Positions 7,649 through 12,828 of a DNA stretch of 12,828 bases are shown here, piece by piece. Source of the DNA: Verrucomicrobiota bacterium. GTDB taxonomy: Bacteria > Verrucomicrobiota > Verrucomicrobiia > Limisphaerales > UBA11358. Location of the stretch: NCBI GenBank assembly GCA_026225155.1, contig JAMFSG010000410.1:1-12828 (forward strand). The letters run 5' to 3'. Made by a program: the position numbers and the translations under genes. Below the pieces are notes generated by a model, which did not search any database, was not told where the DNA came from, and saw only the letters and a list, made by a program, of their open reading frames with translations. Position 1 is the stretch's first letter. Every line of letters begins with the position of its first letter.

Positions 7649-7662
7649 GACATTTTAATGTC
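7649..7662. promoter_or_regulatory. Palindromic operator candidate for the toxin-antitoxin operon
   Basis: Perfect inverted repeat GACATT-TT-AATGTC (6-bp arms, 2-bp centre), 3 bp before the antitoxin start. It covers the -10 box of the predicted promoter. Antitoxins of the Phd/YefM family repress their own operons by binding such palindromes, so this is the likely binding site; the link is inference from position. Confidence 0.65.
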
Positions 7663-7679
7663 ATTATCACGCCTGTCAA
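7652..7679 (-). promoter_or_regulatory. Strong sigma-70-type promoter for the antitoxin-toxin genes
   Basis: On the minus strand TTGACA (7679-7674, 6 of 6 consensus bases), a 16-bp spacer and TAAAAT (7657-7652, 5 of 6). The -35 box overlaps the metG TGA stop codon (7678-7676). Counting 7 bases past the -10 box puts the transcription start at about 7645, the A of the antitoxin ATG, so the transcript is predicted to be leaderless. This also means the module can be expressed apart from metG read-through. Confidence 0.7.
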
Positions 7680-9181
7680 ACATCCTTGCGCGGAAACAAT
7701 GGCGCAGGCTCGCCGATCGCATGACCGACTTGTAATCCGCCCCAAGTCGCGGCGTCGAGTTTATCCGGTGAACCTTGCAAACCAAGTTGCGCGTAAATTT
7801 TCGTCGCGGTGCCGGGCAAAAATGGCCAGAGCAGAACGGCGAGCACGCGGCACGTTTCGGCGAGATTGTATAAAACTTCGTCGAGCCGCTGCGCCTGTGC
7901 CGGATCTTTGGCGAGTTTGAACGGCGCGGTTTCATCCACAAATTTATTCGCGCGGTTCACGAGTCCCCAGATGCTTTGCAACGCGGATTGCAACTGGCTT
8001 TGCTTGAACAACGCGCGCGTTTCGTCCGCTGCCTTCGCCGCGTCCGCTGCGAGTTCGTCATGTCTCGCAGGCACAATACCTTTGCGATAACTTTTCAGCA
8101 TTGAAAGAACGCGATTAAGCAGATTGCCAAGTTTCTTTGCGAGTTCGGAATCATAACGAGACGCAAATCCTTCATCGGTCCAATTTCCATCCGGGCCAAT
8201 ATCCAGCTCGCGCAAAACGTAAAAACGAAAAGCGTCCAAACCCCATTCGTTGATGACCGTGATCGGGTCAACGACGTTGCCGGTGCTCTTGGAAATTTTC
8301 GCGCCGTCTTTTTGCCACCAGCCGTGGACCAAAATTTGTTTCGGCAACGGCAAGCCCATCGCCTTCAGCATGATCGGCCAATAGACCGCGTGAAATTTTA
8401 CAATGTCTTTGCCGATGACGTGGATATCTGCCGGCCAAAGTCCGAGCATCGGATGCGCGGCGGCGATGCTGGCGTAATTCACGAGCGCGTCGAACCAGAC
8501 GTAGGTGACAAATTCCGGATCGAAGGGCAGGGGAATGCCCCAGTTCAAACGCGCAAGCGGACGCGAGATGCACAAATCTTCGAGCGTATTATTTTTGAGA
8601 AAGCCGAGGACTTCGTTGCGACGATAACTCGGCGAAATAAAATCGGGATTCGCTTCGATGTAATCAATCAGCCATTGCTGATGCGCGCCGAGTTTGAAGT
8701 AATAATTGTCTTCCTTCAACTCAACCACTTCGCCGTAGCTCGCGTCGAATTTACCGTCGGGCAGACGATCTTTTTCCGTGAGAAAAGTTTCTTCTTTCGT
8801 GGAGTAAAAGCCGGTGTAACTCGCTTTGTAAAAATGGCCGGCGGCATTTAATTTTGCCAAAGTCGCCTGCACAAATTCCTTGTGACGCGGCTGCGTGGTG
8901 CGGACGAAATCGTCGTTTGTCAGTTCCAGTTTTTTGGCAAAAGCCTGCCAATCGGCCGCGAGCGCGTCGCAATATTCCTGCGGATTTTTTTTCTCGGCCT
9001 GCGCCGCCTGCTGGACTTTCTGGCCGTGTTCGTCGAGTCCGGTCAGAAAAAAAACTTCCTGCCCGAGGCTGCGCCGCGCGCGCGCGATGACATCGGCGAT
9101 GATCTTCTCGTAGGCATGGCCGAGATGCGGCTGGCCGTTGACGTAATCAATCGCCGTGGTGATGTAAAACCGTTTACTCAT
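7676..9181 (-). CDS. metG: Methionyl-tRNA synthetase
   Basis: Class I aminoacyl-tRNA synthetase charging tRNA-Met in the cytoplasm. From ATG 9181 it has 501 residues. HLGH (19-22) is the HIGH signature and KISKS (295-299) the KMSKS signature; FLTGLDEHGQKV (45-56), GFYSTKEETF (124-133) and the WGIPLPFD segment (214-221) are MetRS landmarks, followed by a helical anticodon-binding domain (about 345-465). The connective-peptide knuckle (127-158) contains no cysteine, so the zinc site of the E. coli or Bacillus enzymes is missing, as in other zinc-free MetRS forms. The protein stops after the anticodon domain; no C-terminal EMAP/Trbp111-like domain is present. The reading frame continues 14 codons upstream of 9181, but the MSKRFYITT start matches the family. 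The toxin-antitoxin pair follows on the same strand. Confidence 0.96.
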   Translation of the reverse strand: MSKRFYITTAIDYVNGQPHLGHAYEKIIADVIARARRSLGQEVFFLTGLDEHGQKVQQAAQAEKKNPQEYCDALAADWQAFAKKLELTNDDFVRTTQPRHKEFVQATLAKLNAAGHFYKASYTGFYSTKEETFLTEKDRLPDGKFDASYGEVVELKEDNYYFKLGAHQQWLIDYIEANPDFISPSYRRNEVLGFLKNNTLEDLCISRPLARLNWGIPLPFDPEFVTYVWFDALVNYASIAAAHPMLGLWPADIHVIGKDIVKFHAVYWPIMLKAMGLPLPKQILVHGWWQKDGAKISKSTGNVVDPITVINEWGLDAFRFYVLRELDIGPDGNWTDEGFASRYDSELAKKLGNLLNRVLSMLKSYRKGIVPARHDELAADAAKAADETRALFKQSQLQSALQSIWGLVNRANKFVDETAPFKLAKDPAQAQRLDEVLYNLAETCRVLAVLLWPFLPGTATKIYAQLGLQGSPDKLDAATWGGLQVGHAIGEPAPLFPRKDV

Positions 9182-9236
9182 TTGTCGAATCGCCAGTGTG
9201 ACGCACAAACGGCGCGAAGGCAATCTTCCCGTTCAG

Positions 9237-9297
9237 CCTCATCGTCATCCTCGTCCTCAATTTTTGACGATGAGGATGAGCGTGAGAACGAGGATGA
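9237..9297. repeat. Overlapping inverted repeats rich in GAGGATGA-like units
   Basis: Within the 195-bp gap between metG and luxE, CCTCATCGTCA (9237-9247) pairs exactly with TGACGATGAGG (9265-9275) over a 17-base loop, and TCATCCTCGT (9245-9254) pairs exactly with ACGAGGATGA (9288-9297). The two pairings share bases 9245-9247, so they compete. One side is almost all pyrimidine, the other purine. It resembles extragenic palindromic (REP-like) elements; it could also act as a terminator barrier or a 5' UTR structure for metG. Function is unknown. Confidence 0.65.
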
Positions 9298-9304
9298 TTT
9301 TCAA

Positions 9305-9332
9305 TTGCGACCCGCCAATTTACAGCTATTCT
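9305..9332 (+). promoter_or_regulatory. Likely promoter of the luxE-luxC-queD operon
   Basis: TTGCGA (9305-9310), a 16-bp spacer and TATTCT (9327-9332). A start near 9339 would leave a leader of about 38 bases before the luxE ATG at 9377. It lies just after the inverted repeat. The match is fair, not consensus. Confidence 0.4.
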
Positions 9333-9376
9333 GCCTTTCGGCTGTCGCGGAAAACCAGCCGGTAAACAAACACCGC

Positions 9377-10552
9377 ATGAATACAGAACTATCCAATTTC
9401 GCCGCGCGTCTGCGCGGGTTGATCCTTTCGGGATTTCACGGCGCGGATTTTGATGCGTTGGCGGTCGAGCTTTTCAATCTGCAATTCACGCATTGTCCGA
9501 TCTATCAAGAACAATGCCTCGCCAGGCGCGTCACGCCTGAATCCATCAGCGTTCTGCGCGGCCTGACGCCCACGTTTGCGCGCTGGAAGGGAATTCCCTT
9601 TGTGGCCACGGCAGCTTTCAAATATTTTGAATATTCTTCCATCCCGTTTAAGAAACACTCGACCGTCTTTTTTTCCAGCGGCACGACAGAGCAAAAACCC
9701 AGCCGCCATTTTCACAACGCCGAATCGCTGGCGGTTTACGAAGCGTCGCTGTGGACTGCGTTCAAGCAAAAAATTTTAGCCGATGCAAAACCTATCAGCC
9801 GCGCCGCAAAATTAATTTGCCTGACGCCGCCGCCAACTCAAGTTCCACATTCCTCGCTCGTCCACATGTTTGAAACTGTGCGGCAAATGACCGGTGAAAC
9901 TGACGGTTCAGTTTTTTTGGGCAAAACAGATGCCGACGGCTCGTGGATTTTAGATTTTGATGTCGTATTAAAAGCCCTTCGAGAATCTGGTGCAAAAAAA
10001 CAGCCGTTGCTTTTGCTCGGAACCGCTTTTTCTTTCGTTCATTTGTTGGATTTTCTGGCTGACAAAAATCTGCAATTTCAACTGCCGGAAAATTCGCGCG
10101 TGATGGAAACCGGCGGCTACAAAAACCGTTCGCGCACGATGCCAAAGGCGGAATTACACGCGCTCATTGAAAAATTTCTTGGCGTTCCACGCGAAAATAT
10201 CATCTGCGAATACGGCATGAGCGAATTGAGTTCGCAGGCTTACGACTGCGCAGCAAATGCGTCTATGCAAACATCCCGCGATACTGGAATCTCTTTTGCG
10301 CCGACGAGTGTGGCGCGCAGTTTTCATTTTCCGCCGTGGGCGCGTGTGCAGATCATTTCGCCGGAAACCCGCCGCGAAGTTGCCGACGGCGAAACGGGTT
10401 TGATCCGCATTTTTGACCTCGCAAATGTATTTTCCGTGGCGGCGATTCAAACCGAAGATTTGGGCATCCGTCGCGGCGATGGATTTGAATTGCTCGGTCG
10501 TGCGCAATCCGCCGAAGCGCGCGGCTGTTCGTTTAACAACGCGGAAAATTAA
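9377..10552 (+). CDS. luxE: LuxE-family acyl-protein synthetase
   Basis: 391-residue adenylate-forming enzyme of the LuxE family, which activates a fatty acid with ATP and holds it as a thioester for reduction by LuxC. Visible marks are FFSSGTTEQKPSRHF (98-112), the ANL phosphate-binding loop; METGGYKNRSR (243-253); EYGMSELSSQ (278-287), the A5-type motif; TEDLGIRRGDGFELLGR (359-375); and a C-terminal ARGCSF with C384, placed like the cysteine that carries the acyl group in bioluminescent LuxE. Start ATG 9377 was chosen because the frame, though open far upstream, there overlaps metG on the other strand and has low-complexity content. luxC follows after 4 bp. No luxA/B (luciferase) or luxD (acyltransferase) is nearby, so the role is fatty aldehyde supply for something other than light. 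Family call is firm, substrate unknown. Confidence 0.88.
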   Translation: MNTELSNFAARLRGLILSGFHGADFDALAVELFNLQFTHCPIYQEQCLARRVTPESISVLRGLTPTFARWKGIPFVATAAFKYFEYSSIPFKKHSTVFFSSGTTEQKPSRHFHNAESLAVYEASLWTAFKQKILADAKPISRAAKLICLTPPPTQVPHSSLVHMFETVRQMTGETDGSVFLGKTDADGSWILDFDVVLKALRESGAKKQPLLLLGTAFSFVHLLDFLADKNLQFQLPENSRVMETGGYKNRSRTMPKAELHALIEKFLGVPRENIICEYGMSELSSQAYDCAANASMQTSRDTGISFAPTSVARSFHFPPWARVQIISPETRREVADGETGLIRIFDLANVFSVAAIQTEDLGIRRGDGFELLGRAQSAEARGCSFNNAEN

Positions 10553-10556
10553 GCGC

Positions 10557-11924
10557 ATGGATTTGCCCAACTATTTTCTCGCTGATTTGCCGCCGGAGGC
10601 CGTGCTTTCGCCGAAGATGATCGTCGAAGCGTGTCTCGCGCTGAAACAGAACCGCGAAAAATTTCTGGCTCCGCGCACGACAGACGACATCGTGAAAATC
10701 CTTTGCGAAGTCGCGGCGGAGTGGCTGCAGCCGGAAAATAAATTTCGCAAACTCGCACTGGAACTCGGCCCGGCGGAAACTGGATTTTCCAAGCCGATCT
10801 TGGAACGCGGCTTGGACAATTTTTTCAAGCAATTCACGCCGGAAAATTTTCAGGCTTTGTTGAAACAAGAATTTGGCCAAGTCCGGCGGCTTGACCAATT
10901 TGCCGCTGACGACGAAGGCCACGAAGAAAAATCAAACCGGTTGGCGATAGTTCACGGGCCGGAATTCTTGGTGCACATCGCGGCGGGAAATATTCCGAAT
11001 CCGACGTTGATGAGCCTCACGCTGGGTTTGCTGACGCGTTCGGCGCAGTTTGTGAAATGCGCCAGCGGCGCGTCCTTTTTGCCGCGTTTGTTTGCGCATT
11101 CGATTTACGAATTGGATCGGAAGCTTGGTTCGTGTCTGGAAATCGCCGAATGGCGTGGCGGAAATCTGGAATTGGAAAATGCGCTTTTTGCCGAAGCCAA
11201 TTGCGTGACCGCAACGGGCAACGATGAAACGCTCAAAAAAATTCGCGAACGATTGCTGCCAAAAATTCGTTTTCTGGGTTACGGCCAGCGCGTGAGTTTT
11301 GGTTTCATTGCGCGCGAAGTTTTGCGCGACGAGTCGGTGGCGGAAATAGTTTCGCGCGCGGCGGACGACGTGATTGCGTGGGATCAAAACGGTTGTCTTT
11401 CGCCGCACGTTTTTTACGTTGAAGAACGTGGTGCCGTGGAGTCGGATAAATTTGCGGAACTGCTGGCGGTGGAATTAGCGAAGCGCGAAATCAGCGAGCC
11501 GCGCGGAAAAATTTCCACGGAAGAATCAGCGGCGATCGCGTCGCGACGTTCCATTTGTGAAACGCTCGCCGCGCATCGTGCGGATGTAAAAATCTGGTCG
11601 AGCCAAAACTCAACGGCATGGACGGTTGTGTTTGAACACGACACGTGCTTTCAATTTTCGCCGCTGAACCGTTTTATTTTTGTGAAACCGATTCCTGATT
11701 TGGCTGCGGTTTTACAAGGCATTGATGCGATTCACGGAAAAATTTCGACGGTCGGCCTCGCGGCGACACCGGAAAAAATGAAGGAGTTGGCGATGCAATT
11801 CGCGCGCTGGGGCGCGACGCGGATTTGTCCGCTCGGCCAGATGCAAAATCCGCCGCTGACGTGGCGGCACGATGGCCGTCCGCCGCTAGGCGATTTGATC
11901 ACTTGGACAGATTTTGAATTATGA
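10557..11924 (+). CDS. luxC: LuxC-family acyl-CoA / acyl-enzyme reductase
   Basis: 455-residue NADPH-dependent long-chain acyl reductase of the LuxC family (aldehyde-dehydrogenase fold), expected to take the acyl group from LuxE and release fatty aldehyde. AAGNIPNPTLMS (142-153) lies in the nucleotide-binding region; DQNGCLSPH (276-284) contains C280, the predicted acyl-accepting cysteine; the C-terminal GATRICPLGQMQNPPL (419-434) and WRHDGRPPLGDL (436-447) are family signatures. Length agrees with LuxC (about 450-490). Start ATG 10557 lies 4 bp after the luxE stop; an open frame back to 10413 would overlap luxE by over 100 bp and does not look like a LuxC N-terminus. The stop overlaps the queD ATG (ATGA). 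No Shine-Dalgarno sequence. Confidence 0.92.
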   Translation: MDLPNYFLADLPPEAVLSPKMIVEACLALKQNREKFLAPRTTDDIVKILCEVAAEWLQPENKFRKLALELGPAETGFSKPILERGLDNFFKQFTPENFQALLKQEFGQVRRLDQFAADDEGHEEKSNRLAIVHGPEFLVHIAAGNIPNPTLMSLTLGLLTRSAQFVKCASGASFLPRLFAHSIYELDRKLGSCLEIAEWRGGNLELENALFAEANCVTATGNDETLKKIRERLLPKIRFLGYGQRVSFGFIAREVLRDESVAEIVSRAADDVIAWDQNGCLSPHVFYVEERGAVESDKFAELLAVELAKREISEPRGKISTEESAAIASRRSICETLAAHRADVKIWSSQNSTAWTVVFEHDTCFQFSPLNRFIFVKPIPDLAAVLQGIDAIHGKISTVGLAATPEKMKELAMQFARWGATRICPLGQMQNPPLTWRHDGRPPLGDLITWTDFEL

Positions 11925-12283
11925 AAATGGAATTACGAAAATCGTTTCAATTTGAAGCGGCGCATCTGTTGCCGCATTTGCCAAAGGCGCACAAATGTCG
12001 GCGCTTGCACGGTCACAGTTTCAAAGTGGAAATCGTCGTCGCGGGCGAGTGCGATGCGAAGCTCGGCTGGCTGATGGATTACGCGGACATCAAAGCGGCG
12101 TTCAAACCGATCTGGGAAAAGCTCGACCACAATTATTTGAACAAAATTCCCGGCCTCGAAAATCCCACGAGCGAAATGGTCGCGGCCTGGATCTGGAAAA
12201 AGTTGAAGCCGAAATTGCCGCTGCTCGTGGAAGTCGTCGTAGCGGAAACTTGCACGGCGCAAGCGGTTTATTGCGGCGATTGA
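11921..12283 (+). CDS. queD: 6-carboxytetrahydropterin synthase (QueD / PTPS family)
   Basis: 120-residue enzyme turning 7,8-dihydroneopterin triphosphate into 6-carboxy-5,6,7,8-tetrahydropterin, the second step towards preQ0/queuosine. Zinc ligands H15, H30 and H32 (FEAAHLL and RRLHGHSF), catalytic C26 (HKCRRLHGH), DYADIK with D53, LDHNYLN with H70, the PTSEMVAAWIW segment (82-92), and E109 in VAETCT are all visible. Length equals that of E. coli QueD. The ATG overlaps the luxC stop by 4 bp, so it is the third gene of the luxE-luxC operon; an ATG two codons on is possible. Other queuosine genes (queC, queE, queF) are not in view. Its last 16 bases overlap the end of the gene on the other strand. 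A biopterin-type synthase is less likely because the C-x3-HGH spacing fits QueD. Confidence 0.92.
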   Translation: MKMELRKSFQFEAAHLLPHLPKAHKCRRLHGHSFKVEIVVAGECDAKLGWLMDYADIKAAFKPIWEKLDHNYLNKIPGLENPTSEMVAAWIWKKLKPKLPLLVEVVVAETCTAQAVYCGD

Positions 12284-12426
12284 TCCGCGTTTGTTGTCGA
12301 GTTTGGCGACGACAACGAAATTGGCGTTGGATGGATGGTCTCAGAAATCAAAAATCCGACGAAGATCAAAACCGGAATGGCCACGATCAAAAGGGCAATG
12401 AGCCGGTTGCGGTTTTTGATGGTCAT
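12268..12426 (-). CDS. 52-residue single-span membrane protein
   Basis: Small protein starting MTIKNRNRL, with one hydrophobic segment (about 9-28, LIALLIVAIPVLIFVGFLIS) after a positively charged N-terminus, and a polar Ser/Asn/Pro-rich tail (29-52). This predicts an N-in, C-out membrane anchor. The ATG at 12426 overlaps the stop of the superoxide dismutase gene by 4 bp (ATGA), which supports real, coupled translation. The frame extends upstream to 12549 but only inside the dismutase gene. Its last 16 bases overlap the end of queD on the other strand. I recognise no family; function is unknown. Confidence 0.6.
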   Translation of the reverse strand: MTIKNRNRLIALLIVAIPVLIFVGFLISETIHPTPISLSSPNSTTNADQSPQ

Positions 12427-12828
12427 GCGACAGGCGTCGAAGGATCGTGAAATCTTTGCGCGACGAAATCCCAGTTCACGACATTCCACCATGCGGCGAT
12501 GTAATCCAAGCGCTTGTTTTGATGCTTGAGATAATAGGCATGTTCCCAAACGTCGAGGCCGAGCAGCGGCGTTTTGCCGGAACTCAAAGGCGTGTCTTGA
12601 TTTGGCGTGCCTTCAATTTTCAAAGCGCCGCCGTCCAAAACCAGCCATGCCCAGCCGCTGCCAAATTGTCCAAGCGCGGCTTTGCTGAAATTGTCTTTGA
12701 ATGTGGAAAAATTTCCGAACGCAGAGTCAATGGCTTTGGCCAATTCACTGGTTGGTTCACCGCTGCCGTTTGGTTTCATCATTTTCCAAAACAGCGAATG
12801 GTTGTAATGACCACCGCCGTTGTTGCGG
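12423..12828 (-). CDS. sodA: Superoxide dismutase, Mn-type (5' end cut by window)
   Basis: C-terminal two thirds of an Fe/Mn superoxide dismutase, which turns superoxide into hydrogen peroxide and oxygen. The gene begins beyond the window's right edge; the visible protein starts within RNNGGGHYNHSLFW, whose NHSLFW histidine is a metal ligand. GSGWAWLVLD, NQDTPL and GLDVWEHAYYLKHQNKR follow, giving the remaining ligands Asp and His (DVWEH). The first ligand histidine is off the edge. The NQD glutamine and the GGH-NHSLFW segment favour manganese over iron, though metal use cannot be proved by eye. The 52-residue membrane protein gene follows with a 4-bp overlap. The N-terminus is not available, so presence of a signal peptide cannot be judged. 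Confidence 0.95.
   Translation of the reverse strand, partial: RNNGGGHYNHSLFWKMMKPNGSGEPTSELAKAIDSAFGNFSTFKDNFSKAALGQFGSGWAWLVLDGGALKIEGTPNQDTPLSSGKTPLLGLDVWEHAYYLKHQNKRLDYIAAWWNVVNWDFVAQRFHDPSTPVA

Noticed and set aside
9182..9223. 14-residue extension of MetRS
   Set aside because: MSKRFYITT at 9181 matches the family start; the extra residues do not.
8882..9376. 165-codon N-terminal extension of luxE
   Set aside because: It runs opposite the metG coding region and through the inverted repeat, giving a Ser/Glu/Asp-rich low-complexity stretch; the LuxE family N-terminus fits the ATG at 9377.
9377..11924. A bioluminescence (lux) operon
   Set aside because: No luxA, luxB or luxD, and LuxE/LuxC homologues occur in dark bacteria; only the aldehyde-forming pair is supported.
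12293..12316. Stem-loop (7-bp arms gttgtcg/cgacaac) after queD as a terminator
   Set aside because: No run of T follows on the plus strand and it lies inside the coding region of the small membrane protein; probably chance.

Overview
The window looks like a piece of chromosome from a free-living bacterium, most likely of the Verrucomicrobiota/PVC type. That placement is an inference from gene style, not proof: split E1-alpha/E1-beta 2-oxoacid dehydrogenase genes, a LuxE-LuxC pair without luciferase, a cysteine-free MetRS, and no recognisable Shine-Dalgarno sequence in front of any gene checked. Genes are closely packed, with several 4-bp ATGA stop/start overlaps. I saw no rRNA, tRNA, CRISPR array or insertion sequence.

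Layout. (1) 26-3663, minus strand: a two-gene phosphorelay made of a soluble hybrid histidine kinase and, 4 bp overlapping, a REC-Hpt-REC response regulator. Neither protein has a DNA-binding output domain. (2) 3798-7095, plus strand: E1-alpha, E1-beta and E2 of a 2-oxoacid dehydrogenase complex (pyruvate or branched-chain type), divergent from the kinase. No E3 gene is in view. (3) 7099-9181, minus strand: metG followed by a Phd/YefM-type antitoxin and a RelE/ParE-type toxin. The toxin gene ends 3 bp from the end of the E2 gene. The antitoxin has a near-consensus promoter starting on the metG stop codon, with a 14-bp palindrome over the -10 box, and the predicted transcript starts at the ATG. 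(4) 9182-9376: a divergent intergenic region holding a palindromic, purine/pyrimidine-biased repeat and a likely luxE promoter. (5) 9377-12283, plus strand: luxE, luxC and queD in a tight operon. (6) 12268-12828, minus strand: the 3' part of a Mn-type superoxide dismutase gene (cut by the window edge) and, 4 bp overlapping, a 52-codon single-membrane-span protein gene whose tail overlaps the tail of queD by 16 bp.

Working together: the phosphorelay pair should pass phosphate among one kinase, five receiver domains and two Hpt domains to a partner outside the window. The E1/E2 genes would make an acyl-CoA from a 2-oxoacid. LuxE and LuxC would together reduce fatty acyl groups to fatty aldehyde, with no luciferase present to use it. 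QueD belongs to queuosine precursor synthesis. The least explained items are the luciferase-free luxEC-queD operon, the compact possibly leaderless toxin-antitoxin control region, and the tiny membrane protein behind the dismutase.
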